DNA from: Acinetobacter sp. S54
GTDB taxonomy: Bacteria > Pseudomonadota > Gammaproteobacteria > Pseudomonadales > Moraxellaceae
Assembly: GCF_016624945.1 (NCBI RefSeq)
Contig: NZ_JACVUI010000015.1
Location: 1-64,000, forward strand
DNA length: 64,000 nucleotides
Direction: 5' to 3'
Shown here: piece by piece, positions 18,711 to 27,647 of the stretch
How the letters are laid out: every line of letters starts with the position of its first letter
Numbering within the stretch: the stretch's first letter is position 1
Translations under genes and position numbers: made by a program
Notes under the pieces: generated by a model
The model's database searches: none
What the model was told of the DNA's origin: nothing
What the model saw: the letters and a program-made list of their open reading frames with translations, nothing else

Positions 18711-19022
18711 TTAATTTTTGGGTGCATGTGCACATTCAGGACTATCTGGGACTTGGCCTTGCCATTCATCAGGTGTATAGGCATGAATCGCCAAAGCATG
18801 AATTTTACCTGGACTCATCAGATCAGTTGCTACTGCATATACCTTTTGGTGGCGCTGCACTAATCGCAATCCCTGAAAAACTGGACTTACCACCGCCACT
18901 TTAAAATGGCTCTCTTTACCTGGGAAGTAGCCACCGTGACCTGAAGACTCATTGATCACTTCAAGATGCGTGGGTTGCAATGTATTTAAACGTTCAATCA
19001 GTTGTTGTTCTAAAGCCATCAT
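18711..19022 (-). CDS. bolA: BolA family protein
   Basis: The 103-residue protein has the BolA fold: LEVINESSGHGGYFPGKESH, then SHFKVAVVSPVFQGLRLVQRHQ and a terminal HALAIHAYTPDEW. The conserved histidine in RHQ and the C-terminal histidine are positions used with monothiol glutaredoxins to hold iron-sulfur clusters. I prefer the ATG at 19022 (AGGTGG upstream), although an in-frame GTG lies two codons before it. It borders the island insertion site; its presence marks core chromosome. Confidence 0.88.
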   Translation of the reverse strand: MMALEQQLIERLNTLQPTHLEVINESSGHGGYFPGKESHFKVAVVSPVFQGLRLVQRHQKVYAVATDLMSPGKIHALAIHAYTPDEWQGQVPDSPECAHAPKN

Positions 19023-19183
19023 AGCCACCTATTGGCATAGAAAGATGAATAGAAGTATAACCTGCCTATGGCTAAAACGCTGAAAAACTCATAATAAAGA
19101 CACGTAAACTGAGTAACTCAAGCCCTAACGGAAAAAATATGATTTTATTTTATGCAATCAATAGCATTATTTGCATAAAGTGG

Positions 19184-19211
19184 TTGACCCTTGATTTGCT
19201 TAATGTATTAT
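19184..19211 (+). promoter_or_regulatory. Sigma-70 promoter of tRNA-Gly
   Basis: TTGACC (-35) and TATTAT (-10) are spaced by 16 bp, nine bases before the mature 5' end of the tRNA. No discriminator G+C stretch is obvious. Confidence 0.55.
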
Positions 19212-19220
19212 AAGCGGCAC

Positions 19221-19359
<139 letters not shown>

Positions 19360-19419
19360 TCTTAATAAAGCCGTGATTGTATTTGTATTATCAATATCAC
19401 AGAGTCATATTAAAAAACT

Positions 19420-19607
19420 TTTGTGACCAAATTGTGCCCACGATAGAAAAATGAGCTCAATTGACCTTAAATGATTTGAAATTATGTACAAAAAACACTC
19501 TAAAAAATTAAGTATTTAAGGTCAATTTTTCTCTCTTTAGATGACAATGATCCACTATTTTTCTTTCTCAATCGTAATTTGTGACTAAGGCATTTTTTTG
19601 TGACTAA
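19420..19607. repeat. Three 11-bp direct repeats TTTGTGACYAA next to attL
   Basis: Copies lie at 19420-19430 (C at the Y position), 19578-19588 (T) and 19597-19607 (T), the last two 19 bp apart. Arrays like this inside attL are typical of integrase arm-type or excisionase sites. This is inference; none is seen near the right repeat. Confidence 0.45.
19459..19527. repeat. 14-bp perfect inverted repeat inside the left island end
   Basis: AATTGACCTTAAAT (19459-19472) and ATTTAAGGTCAATT (19514-19527) are exact reverse complements separated by 41 bp, with a T-rich run to the right. It may be a terminator of a lost integrase or repressor gene, or a protein-binding site of the element. Confidence 0.5.
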
Positions 19608-19611
19608 AACA

Positions 19612-19713
19612 CTATTCAACAATATGATTTTCATTAATATTTTTAAAAACCAATAAATCGCCTACCCCTACATTAAGGGCAATACAAATCTTATCAATGG
19701 TTTCAAAATCTAT
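19612..19713 (-). pseudogene. C-terminal remnant of an XRE-family repressor
   Basis: The minus strand reads 33 codons, IDFETIDKICIALNVGVGDL and then LVFKNINENHIVE, ending in TAG. The phrase ETIDKICIALNVGVGDLL is the fourth and fifth helix of Cro/CI-type helix-turn-helix proteins. The N-terminal HTH is missing: an in-frame stop precedes the fragment and fbsQ with its terminator lies directly upstream. It is probably a leftover of the element's regulator. Confidence 0.65.
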
Positions 19714-19724
19714 TCAAACAGATT

Positions 19725-19752
19725 AAAAAAAGCAGATGCTTTCACATCCGCT
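19725..19752 (-). terminator. Terminator of the fbsNOPQ operon
   Basis: On the minus strand the stem AGCGGATG / CATCTGCT (one G-U pair) with loop TGAAAG is followed by T7. It lies about 40 bp past the fbsQ stop codon. Confidence 0.8.
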
Positions 19753-19791
19753 ATAGCGCTAACGATCAATATTTTTTGTTTTAAAACTGAA

Positions 19792-21156
19792 TCAGGTTGA
19801 AATGGTATCATCAACTGGTAATTCACCCTTCTTTAAATAGCGATAACTTTGAATCACCAATAATATTGCTGCCAAACTGATTCCACAGGTCAGCACCAGC
19901 CAGATTACATCTACATTAGCACGTTCATAAAGCCATCCACGAACCCCCATCGAATAACTCAGTGGAATAATCACCAACCAATAACAAAACAGAATCACAA
20001 AAAGTGGTTGCATAAACTGCTGCAAACCACGAAGCACACCAGATGCCACTGTTTGGAGCGCATCAAAAATCAGGAAAACTGCCACAAAAGACATTAAGCC
20101 AGTGGCAATGTTTAATACTTCAGCATCTTTACTAAATAAACCTGTCAGTGATGTTGCAAAAGCAATTAAAAGTCCCGCAATGAGTACGCCATAAATCAGG
20201 GTAATGACAACTACAGCGCCACTGGTGGCAATCTTGGACTGATAATCATGGGTTGCAGAAAAATACGCCACCCGAATGGTAGTTGCGCTACTAATAGCAA
20301 TTGGAATCATGATAATCAACATAGCAATATTAATCACTATCTGATGTGCTGCAATCGCCTTTGCCCCAAGCTGTGACGCAAAAAAAGCCAGTGTTGCTAA
20401 AGCTAGAATTTGTAGTACCAAGGTGATACCAATGGGTAAACCTTGCTTGAACAATCCTAAACTTTGTTGAATAGTGACCTTCACTTGTGTTGTTTTCAGT
20501 TCTGGAACAGCTTTCGCCACCAATTGATACATACAAAAACAGGCAATATAAGCACTGATGGCAGTGGCGAGTCCTGTCCCTGCTCCACCCATTTCAGGAA
20601 TAAAATCAATGCCATTGACCAATGCAACACAAAGTGAAGCATCACAGATCAATAGAATGAGATAAGTCAGCATAATTGGTTTAAGTAAGCTATGACCTTC
20701 GCTGATAAATCTGAATAAGGTCATATATACCAGTCCAGGCACACCAAAAGCCACAAAATGCAAATACTGTTTGGCAATGCTCGCCACTTGTGGGTTTTCA
20801 ATTAACCAAGGACATAAAAGCGCCAACACCTGAATCAACATAAAGCCAAAAATTGACAATAAAAATGCCACTTTTTTACCTTGTTGTATCAGTGCAGCAA
20901 TCTCGTGTTTAGCCCCTTGTTGCATGGCAGAAATTTTGGGAACAAGCACATATAAAATCCCTGTAAATAATATAAATACAGGCGTCCACATATTACTGCC
21001 CAAACCAATTCCAGCCAGATCAATATAATGATAACGACCTGCCACCATGGTATTGATCACGCCCAAAGAAGCCTGACAAATCTGGATTAAAATTAAGGGC
21101 AAAGCCAGTTTTAATACAGGCAGGAAGATGTCTTTTAAAATATTCATAGCATTCAA
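19792..21156 (-). CDS. fbsQ: MATE-family efflux transporter, candidate siderophore exporter (FbsQ)
   Basis: The 454-residue protein has about twelve membrane helices in two homologous halves, as in MATE (NorM-like) cation/drug antiporters. Motifs are LPLILIQICQASLGVINTMVAG in helix 1, LPIGITLVLQ in the second half, and GVLRGLQQ. It is the last gene of the receptor operon fbsN-O-P-Q. In published fimsbactin loci the Q gene lies at the same place; export of the siderophore is inferred from position. The ATG at 21156 has a second in-frame ATG three codons on. Confidence 0.85.
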   Translation of the reverse strand: MNAMNILKDIFLPVLKLALPLILIQICQASLGVINTMVAGRYHYIDLAGIGLGSNMWTPVFILFTGILYVLVPKISAMQQGAKHEIAALIQQGKKVAFLLSIFGFMLIQVLALLCPWLIENPQVASIAKQYLHFVAFGVPGLVYMTLFRFISEGHSLLKPIMLTYLILLICDASLCVALVNGIDFIPEMGGAGTGLATAISAYIACFCMYQLVAKAVPELKTTQVKVTIQQSLGLFKQGLPIGITLVLQILALATLAFFASQLGAKAIAAHQIVINIAMLIIMIPIAISSATTIRVAYFSATHDYQSKIATSGAVVVITLIYGVLIAGLLIAFATSLTGLFSKDAEVLNIATGLMSFVAVFLIFDALQTVASGVLRGLQQFMQPLFVILFCYWLVIIPLSYSMGVRGWLYERANVDVIWLVLTCGISLAAILLVIQSYRYLKKGELPVDDTIST

Positions 21157-21197
21157 ATCTTAAAATTTTAGAAAATCCGTTGGTACTTCATGCGCGT

Positions 21198-22322
21198 TTA
21201 ATGTTTCTGATCTAAACGCCAATACCCTTTAATGTGGTTATTTCTTCCTGCAAGTTTGCGTTCATTACGGAAATAATGTCGAATCTGTTTTGCTGCGTTA
21301 TTTTCTAAAGCCCCCCATACCTGATCTAACTTGGTAAATTTTTTTAAAAGCTCCATGGTTTGACTACCCTGCTCATTCACTGATCCAGTAATTTTTTGAA
21401 GATTGCTATTTTCGGGAAAGCAAAAATCATCAAAATAAGTAAAATCCGCAGCATCAGCACTGAGTAAAATTACAATCGGTGGAATCGGGTTTTTCCAAAA
21501 ATCTAAAATCCCTGCAAGCGCTGGAAATGCAGTTTCATCCGCAATCAGAACAGCTTGCCCTTCATGTAAATGCTCGTGCTTATCGTCGGTTTCGGTACGA
21601 CTGGAAATTAAAGCACCCGTATTCAGTTGTTGTATCCATTGGCTTCCTGGACTGGCACCATGTGTAAAGATGTCGACATAGCCAAAATGTAAATCCTCAT
21701 GATTTGAACCATAAGAAAAGGCTTTTCTTAAAGTATAAAGACGAACATCTTTATTCATACTTTCTATGAGTTTTTGACGTTTTTGTGTCGATAAATGCTT
21801 CATCAACCATAAAAAACCCCGATCAAATAAATTTTTTAATGTGCCGCTTTGGTTTGAGGTCTTTGATTGAACCACAGGTGCTTTTTCTAATATTTTTAAA
21901 ATAAAACCGTAAGCATAACCTGCATAATAATTTGGCAATGGTGTTTGGCTTTTAATGGTAAGACGTGTGATATTTGGACTGACTTGTGACTTGGCCACCA
22001 CTTCAAAAAACTGTTTGGCATTATTGCTGAACTCAATTTTTTGTTTGGCAAATGAGTTATAAGCCAAATATAAAATCTGCTCTTCTAAATCACCTTTTAA
22101 TTCAAAATGAATAAACAAATCTTGTTTGATGGATGAAGATGGAACTTGAGTGTGTAACAAAATACCTTCTTCGTAAATGTCTGCAATCACAGCATCATGA
22201 ATATCATTGTTTTTACCATAGTTTTGAGCAATGATCAGAAGCTCCTTACGATGGTCCTGATTCACATGATCCATAATATCAAGCTTACGGTCTTGATCAT
22301 TAATCGTGGTCAAATGTGTCAT
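21198..22322 (-). CDS. fbsP: Siderophore-interacting protein with N-terminal DUF2470-like domain (FbsP)
   Basis: This 374-residue cytoplasmic protein combines two parts. Residues about 8-95 look like DUF2470 (HugZ C-terminal type), with DIMDHVNQDHRKELLIIAQ and VIADIYEEGILLH. The remainder is a siderophore-interacting flavoreductase (SIP): a FAD-binding barrel (about 105-225, including YTLRKAFSYGSN) and a C-terminal NAD(P)H-binding domain with DETAFPALAGILDFW. SIPs reduce Fe(III)-siderophores to release iron. The usual BauF/ViuB type is about 250-280 residues, so this one is longer by a domain. It sits 51 bp after fbsO. Confidence 0.87.
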   Translation of the reverse strand: MTHLTTINDQDRKLDIMDHVNQDHRKELLIIAQNYGKNNDIHDAVIADIYEEGILLHTQVPSSSIKQDLFIHFELKGDLEEQILYLAYNSFAKQKIEFSNNAKQFFEVVAKSQVSPNITRLTIKSQTPLPNYYAGYAYGFILKILEKAPVVQSKTSNQSGTLKNLFDRGFLWLMKHLSTQKRQKLIESMNKDVRLYTLRKAFSYGSNHEDLHFGYVDIFTHGASPGSQWIQQLNTGALISSRTETDDKHEHLHEGQAVLIADETAFPALAGILDFWKNPIPPIVILLSADAADFTYFDDFCFPENSNLQKITGSVNEQGSQTMELLKKFTKLDQVWGALENNAAKQIRHYFRNERKLAGRNNHIKGYWRLDQKH

Positions 22323-22373
22323 GATGCCGTCTAATTCCTAAATAAAAATATAAAATGGGATAAATCTTGAGGA

Positions 22374-23600
22374 TTAATGTGCTGGATGTTCAGCATCAGA
22401 TGGCAATATTTTCCATACCAATGCTGCAACAGCTAAAGCACAGAAAAAGGTCAGTAGCACGACCGCGGTATACCCAATATGTTGGGCCAGCGTTAAACCC
22501 AGTGCTGAATATACAAACCCCATAAAAACCACAAGGCTAAGTTGCAAACTAAAGAACGTTGCTTTTGCTGGCATATTGGCAGCACGATCCATGATGAGTG
22601 TAGAAATCGTCGCAATTAGTCCTGGATTGGCAATGAAATAGCCAAATATTGCCAAGTACACCATGAGTTTTGAGGTGTATCCCAAGGTCAAAGGAACAAA
22701 TAGCAGCAAGGTCAAACCTTGCATGACCGTCAGCGTAATCAGTGCTTTTTTACGTTGTAATTGATTGATCAAAATCGTGGCAAGGAATGCCGATAAGATA
22801 CCAATAATGGAACCAAAAACTTTGGTGGCAAAACCAATATCAACCAATGACCACTTTGCATCGACTAATAATGGATTTAGGATTCCAAATACAGCAGTGA
22901 AACCAATTGGATAAATAAATAACAACACAAACCAAGACTTGTGTTTTGTTATAAATAATTTGAGTTGCTGAGCTAAACTTTTGAACTGAGAAGAAACGTT
23001 ATGATGCGGATTGAAAAACTTATCTTCAGGTTCTCGATAAAATAATAGCTGAATCCAAGTTACAGCAGTTAAAAGTGCCAATATAATAAATGCGCCTTTC
23101 CATTGTAACCATGGATATAAAATAAGTAGTAAACCACCACCAATAATATTACCCAACAAATTACTAGCATATTGAATACTATTAGCAAATTGTCGTTCAG
23201 AGGCTTGAAAAATCTTCGTCGCTAAACCATCAATAGCAACATCTTGAATACTCATAAACAAGCTATAAACAATAAAGAGTACCAGCATGACTGGAAATTG
23301 CTTATGTACATCTAAATAGCCACACGCCAGCAGTAGCCCCGTCATACACAACTGTGCAAAAAGAAGCCAACTTCGATACTGCCCTTGAGTTAATAATCTA
23401 AAGCTGTCAACAAATGGCGCATATAAGACTTTACCCAGCATTGGAAGCGCAATCAGATTCAATAATGCTAATTTATCCAGTGCAATACCACTTTGCCGTA
23501 ATATGGCAAAGGTGGCAGACATCATAAAGGCAATACCGATATATTGTGTTGTATAGGTACTGATCAGCAACAGCCAAGGTTTAGAATGATGGGACATCAT
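22374..23600 (-). CDS. fbsO: MFS transporter of the RhtX/FptX type (FbsO)
   Basis: This 408-residue protein has twelve predicted helices. Its start, TYTTQYIGIAFMMSATFAIL, then SGIALDKLALLNLIALPMLGK and LYAPFVDSF, matches the AmpG/RhtX/FptX group of the major facilitator superfamily, whose siderophore members import ferric rhizobactin or pyochelin across the inner membrane. No ABC transporter or periplasmic binding protein is present in the island, so FbsO is the best candidate for the importer. GGAAGATCT in front of the ATG is a good ribosome-binding site. It lies 32 bp after fbsN. Confidence 0.8.
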   Translation of the reverse strand: MMSHHSKPWLLLISTYTTQYIGIAFMMSATFAILRQSGIALDKLALLNLIALPMLGKVLYAPFVDSFRLLTQGQYRSWLLFAQLCMTGLLLACGYLDVHKQFPVMLVLFIVYSLFMSIQDVAIDGLATKIFQASERQFANSIQYASNLLGNIIGGGLLLILYPWLQWKGAFIILALLTAVTWIQLLFYREPEDKFFNPHHNVSSQFKSLAQQLKLFITKHKSWFVLLFIYPIGFTAVFGILNPLLVDAKWSLVDIGFATKVFGSIIGILSAFLATILINQLQRKKALITLTVMQGLTLLLFVPLTLGYTSKLMVYLAIFGYFIANPGLIATISTLIMDRAANMPAKATFFSLQLSLVVFMGFVYSALGLTLAQHIGYTAVVLLTFFCALAVAALVWKILPSDAEHPAH

Positions 23601-23632
23601 AGATCTTCCAATACATTAATATTTAAATAGAA

Positions 23633-25780
23633 TTAAAAATCTATCTGCATTGATAACTTATATGCACGAGGATCTCCGCCTACCCCAACATAGCCATTCC
23701 ATACACCTGCCCAATGTTTTTTATCAAAGATATTATCAATGCCTCCTCTGAACACAACATTACGTCGTGCAATAACAGTGGCATAACGTGCACCTAAATC
23801 AAAAACAACCCAATCTGGCAATTTTTGTGTATTAGCATTATCTGCATACATGCTGCCTGTATATACGCTATTTGCAGACAATGTTAAATTTGGTTGCAGA
23901 GGCACATCCCATTCCACACCAAGATTGGATTGCCAGTGTGGAATTCCCATCACATCATTATTTTGGTATACCCCACCTGCCGTTTTTGTATATTTTGCAT
24001 CAAGATAAGAAATTCCACCCAGTAAACGGAGATGATCAACCAACTCCCCAGCTGTAGTCCACTCCACACCACGATTGCGTTGCTCACCATCATCGCTATA
24101 GATATTCGTTGTCGTATTTTTAATCAAGCTTGGCTTGGTAATTTGGTAGAAACTCAAGGTATTTCTAAAATTACCCAAATCCCATTTTGTACCAATTTCA
24201 AATTGCTTTGATTTATACGGTTTAAATACTGTCCCCACATTAGCTGCTGTGGTATCCGAAACAGTATCACCTTGTGATAAGCCTTCCATATAATTTGCAT
24301 AAAGCGATAAATGATTCCCCCAAGGTTTTAATACAATCCCAATCGCTGGTGTCAAGGCACTTTCTTTATACGCAGGATTTAAGGCATTCGTTGCAGGATT
24401 AATACTAAAACTTTGTGATTCTACACGTTGCTCACGTAGACCTAAAATAAGCTGATATTTATCTTGTAAAACAGACAAAGTATCTGCAAATGCAACACTC
24501 GATAGTTTTGTTTCAGAAATTTTAGGTACATTAGCTGGTCTTGCTGCATTTGTACCGGACTTAGGATTATAAATATTGGATTGCCAAGGTGTGCCAACAC
24601 TTAATCCCATATAGGTATTTTGATCAATCCTGTTACCGCTTAGAACCAATTCATGCTTGATTTGTCCAGTTGTAAATTTTCCACGAACACCTGCCTCTGC
24701 TGCATTAACATCGGTATCATTAGCATTCATACGAGAAATAGCGGTATAATCTCCATTAGGTTTTGCAGCCATGCCTAAAGCATTGTTGGCAATTACCCCA
24801 TGACTTTTCTGGTCTTTGGTCCCCACTGTAGTATATGCTGTCCAATCATCTAGAAAATCATACTGTACATTGGCAATCACCCCAGTTGCTTTGGTATGAG
24901 CATAACTACCAGGTTGGGTGTTAATTTTTGAATCTGGCGCTTTTGGAATATCTGCGGAGGCAAAACTCACCATTAATGGCATGCCTCCATCAACTTTTTC
25001 ATTAATATCGTATAGATCGAGGCTGGCGCGAAGTTTATCTCCCTTATAGTCTAAAGCAATAGAGCCTAAAGTCCGGTCTTCTTCTTGACCATCTAAAGCA
25101 GTATCACCACCAGACTTTAGAGCATTGACGCGCACACCAAATTGTTTTTCATCACCAAAACGACGGCCTACATCAAGATGTAAACCCAAATTACTATCGG
25201 AAGTATAAGTTGTCGTTACTCTTGTAATATCTTGTTGACCAGCACGTTTTGGTACAACATTAATGACACCGCCAACTGCACCACCTAAGGACATACCATT
25301 AAGCAATGCGCTCGTTCCACGAAATACTTCAACACGTTCTAAGAACTCTGTTGGTATACGGTTATGCGGCACTAAACCGAATAGTCCATTCCAAGCCATT
25401 TCGTGACTTTGGGTGTAGAAACCACGGATATTAAAATATTCACCAAGCCCATTTCCCGAAAATACACTACGTACAGAAGGCTCATTTTTCAATGTTTTTG
25501 CGATTGAGGTTGCTTGTTGATCTTCAATATACTTAGCGGTGTAACTCGTAATACTAAATGGTGTATCAAGTGCATCTTTATTACCTAATATACCGAGTTG
25601 ACTTTTTTTACTCACTTGACCATTCGACAAAGTCGTATTATCAGTAGCCTCTGCTTTAACGATGATCGTAGGAAGCTGTTGAGCCGACTGTGTATTTTCC
25701 CCTGCAATTACATTGTGACTTAACAGTAATGCGATGCTAATCGATAAAATTGCTTTTTTGAAATGGATATTGATATTCAT
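23633..25780 (-). CDS. fbsN: TonB-dependent ferric-siderophore receptor (FbsN)
   Basis: This 715-residue outer-membrane protein has a signal peptide of about 26 residues, a TonB-box region near QLPTIIVKAEA, a plug domain (about 65-165; DTPFSITSYTAKYIEDQQA, SVFSGNGLGEYFNIRGFYTQ) and a 22-strand barrel ending in a phenylalanine (MQIDF). There is no N-terminal FecA-type signalling domain, so regulation does not use a FecIR-like cascade. It heads the operon fbsN-O-P-Q, diverges from fbsM, and has a Fur-box-like sequence upstream. Confidence 0.9.
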   Translation of the reverse strand: MNINIHFKKAILSISIALLLSHNVIAGENTQSAQQLPTIIVKAEATDNTTLSNGQVSKKSQLGILGNKDALDTPFSITSYTAKYIEDQQATSIAKTLKNEPSVRSVFSGNGLGEYFNIRGFYTQSHEMAWNGLFGLVPHNRIPTEFLERVEVFRGTSALLNGMSLGGAVGGVINVVPKRAGQQDITRVTTTYTSDSNLGLHLDVGRRFGDEKQFGVRVNALKSGGDTALDGQEEDRTLGSIALDYKGDKLRASLDLYDINEKVDGGMPLMVSFASADIPKAPDSKINTQPGSYAHTKATGVIANVQYDFLDDWTAYTTVGTKDQKSHGVIANNALGMAAKPNGDYTAISRMNANDTDVNAAEAGVRGKFTTGQIKHELVLSGNRIDQNTYMGLSVGTPWQSNIYNPKSGTNAARPANVPKISETKLSSVAFADTLSVLQDKYQLILGLREQRVESQSFSINPATNALNPAYKESALTPAIGIVLKPWGNHLSLYANYMEGLSQGDTVSDTTAANVGTVFKPYKSKQFEIGTKWDLGNFRNTLSFYQITKPSLIKNTTTNIYSDDGEQRNRGVEWTTAGELVDHLRLLGGISYLDAKYTKTAGGVYQNNDVMGIPHWQSNLGVEWDVPLQPNLTLSANSVYTGSMYADNANTQKLPDWVVFDLGARYATVIARRNVVFRGGIDNIFDKKHWAGVWNGYVGVGGDPRAYKLSMQIDF

Positions 25781-25822
25781 TTCTTATCCTAGAAATAGTC
25801 GTGTTTAAATTATGTTACACAT

Positions 25823-25841
25823 AATATCAAGAATCATTCTC
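25823..25841. promoter_or_regulatory. Fur box candidate upstream of fbsN
   Basis: AATATCAAGAATCATTCTC matches the Fur consensus GATAATGATAATCATTATC at 13 of 19 positions, with the core AATCATT intact. It lies about 45 bp upstream of the fbsN start codon. Repression by iron through Fur is the expected control of this operon. Confidence 0.6.
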
Positions 25842-25966
25842 AACAAAAAACACGATTAGAAATAATTCAATAAAATAAGGAAAGCAACTGTATTAATTAA
25901 ATATTTTATGTATTTAAAATTTCATAAGTTAGATTAGGTTTGACATCCAACAGATAAATAGTATCT

Positions 25967-25985
25967 TAAAGTAATTCTCATTTGC
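25967..25985. promoter_or_regulatory. Fur box candidate upstream of fbsM
   Basis: Read on the minus strand, GCAAATGAGAATTACTTTA matches the Fur consensus at 12 of 19 positions. It lies about 45-65 bp before the fbsM start. Together with the site facing fbsN it makes the 249-bp divergent region a two-sided iron-responsive promoter. Confidence 0.5.
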
Positions 25986-26029
25986 ATTTATAACTGTATA
26001 TTTTAGGCTTAAAATTATCAGTCACTATT

Positions 26030-26770
26030 ATGATCAACAATTCAAAAATTAATTTATTTTGTGTCCCTTCTGCAGGAAGCAGTGCTTCCATTTACAACGC
26101 TTGGAATAAAGCAATTGCTGGAAATATTAAAGTCATCGCACTTGAGTACCCAGGACACGGTCGAAAAATTCAGCAACAACTCAGCAATGATCCTGATGGT
26201 TTAGCAGAACAATTTGCACAAGAAATTCTGACGTATGGTGATGTCCCATGTGTACTTTTCGGGCATAGTGTGGGTGGGTCATTAATATGGAAAATTGAAG
26301 AAAAACTCAAACTTGTGGATGCTGATCATAACCTGATTCTAAAAATTGTCAGTGCACGACCTTCACCACACTTTCAAAGTTTGATTCATCATTATAGTGA
26401 TATGACAGATAGACAGATCGTTCAAGAACTGAAACTTTACAATAACTTCCCAGATGAAATTTTAAATAATCCAAGTGCTTCAGAATTCTTTTTGCGCATT
26501 ATCAAAAATGACTTCATCCTAAGCGACAACATGCTGAAAAAGCCGATTCAAAAATCTTTAGTACCATTGATAAGTATTTATGGTAAGGATGACCCCTATA
26601 TTCAAGATCATGAAATTATGCAAAGTTGGCAAAACTTTAGTGAACAATGGTTAGGTGCTTACCAAGTTCGCGGAGATCATTTCTATTTTTTAGACACTGA
26701 AATTTTACAAGATACGGTCAATATTATTCAGGACAACATTCATCAGGTCATCAAAAGAATGTCGGTTTAA
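26030..26770 (+). CDS. fbsM: Type II thioesterase (FbsM)
   Basis: This 246-residue alpha/beta hydrolase has the type II thioesterase opening NLFCVPSAGSSASIYNAW, the nucleophile S80 in FGHSVGGSLIW and the C-terminal catalytic histidine in VRGDHFYFLD. Type II thioesterases clear blocked or misprimed carrier proteins. In vitro work on fimsbactin assigned FbsM the release of the shunt product DHB-oxazoline acid. It is the first gene of the plus-strand fbsM-fbsL unit and 3 bp separate it from fbsL. Confidence 0.88.
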   Translation: MINNSKINLFCVPSAGSSASIYNAWNKAIAGNIKVIALEYPGHGRKIQQQLSNDPDGLAEQFAQEILTYGDVPCVLFGHSVGGSLIWKIEEKLKLVDADHNLILKIVSARPSPHFQSLIHHYSDMTDRQIVQELKLYNNFPDEILNNPSASEFFLRIIKNDFILSDNMLKKPIQKSLVPLISIYGKDDPYIQDHEIMQSWQNFSEQWLGAYQVRGDHFYFLDTEILQDTVNIIQDNIHQVIKRMSV

Positions 26771-26773
26771 ACC

Positions 26774-27634
26774 ATGATTCAACCGAGCCAACCCTTAATA
26801 TTGTCCCCCTTGAAATCATCGATATCATTACAACAGCATGCTCGGTTGCTTTTTCGCGATGAACATTTGCAATGCTCTTTATTACATATCCATGGTCAAT
26901 CAATTCATCAAGTTCGACTGCTTAACATGAATGAACATACTCTCGACCACTACTATTTTAAATTTAATATTTTCATACCCTTTCACATTGCAAGGGCAAG
27001 TTTAAAACGTAAGTGTGAGTTTTTTATCGGTCGCTTAGCTGCCAAATTTGCCTTGGCATCATTGGGGAATTATGCGCTCTTTATTATCAAAAAAGGTCAG
27101 TATGGTGAGCCCTTATGGCCAAAACACATCACTGGAAGCATTAGCCACAGTATGCTGGATTGTACCCATGGCATAGCAATTGCGACAGCTGCAATAAATA
27201 CTCCCAATTTCAACCATGATGATGGCATTAATCACGACAATCAAAATTATAAAAATATTTTAGGCATTGACGTCGAGATCAAACAAAATGCTGACATATT
27301 TAAAGAATATCCAAGCATGTTGAACAGCTTGATGAGCCCTCAAGAAGCCAAACTTTTAAGTCCATTTCTAGATCAAGTTCCAACACTATATTTAATTTTA
27401 TTTTCTGCCAAAGAAAGTCTCATCAAGGCGCTCTATAACAAATATCAACAGCTCATACCTTTTAATGCCATGCATTGTATTGGCTTCAACACTGAAACAT
27501 GCACCCTAAGTTTTTATCTGCCTCAAACCTCACCCAAGATGGCTATGAATAGAACAATTCAGGTGAAATATCTAGAATTAGAAGATGAAATTATGACCTT
27601 TTGCAGTCTAGAAGCAAGTACAAATAAACTTTGA
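26774..27634 (+). CDS. fbsL: 4'-Phosphopantetheinyl transferase (FbsL)
   Basis: This 286-residue protein of the EntD/Sfp type activates the carrier domains of FbsE, FbsF and FbsG. Motifs are GSISHSMLDCTHGIAIA (P1-P2 region), the magnesium-binding GIDVEI near residue 170, and LFSAKESLIKALY near 215, which holds the catalytic glutamate and lysine. Its length and the tail fit EntD-like enzymes. The stop codon is followed 13 bp later by a 31-codon ORF on the same strand. Confidence 0.88.
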   Translation: MIQPSQPLILSPLKSSISLQQHARLLFRDEHLQCSLLHIHGQSIHQVRLLNMNEHTLDHYYFKFNIFIPFHIARASLKRKCEFFIGRLAAKFALASLGNYALFIIKKGQYGEPLWPKHITGSISHSMLDCTHGIAIATAAINTPNFNHDDGINHDNQNYKNILGIDVEIKQNADIFKEYPSMLNSLMSPQEAKLLSPFLDQVPTLYLILFSAKESLIKALYNKYQQLIPFNAMHCIGFNTETCTLSFYLPQTSPKMAMNRTIQVKYLELEDEIMTFCSLEASTNKL

Positions 27635-27647
27635 GAGATGATTCATC

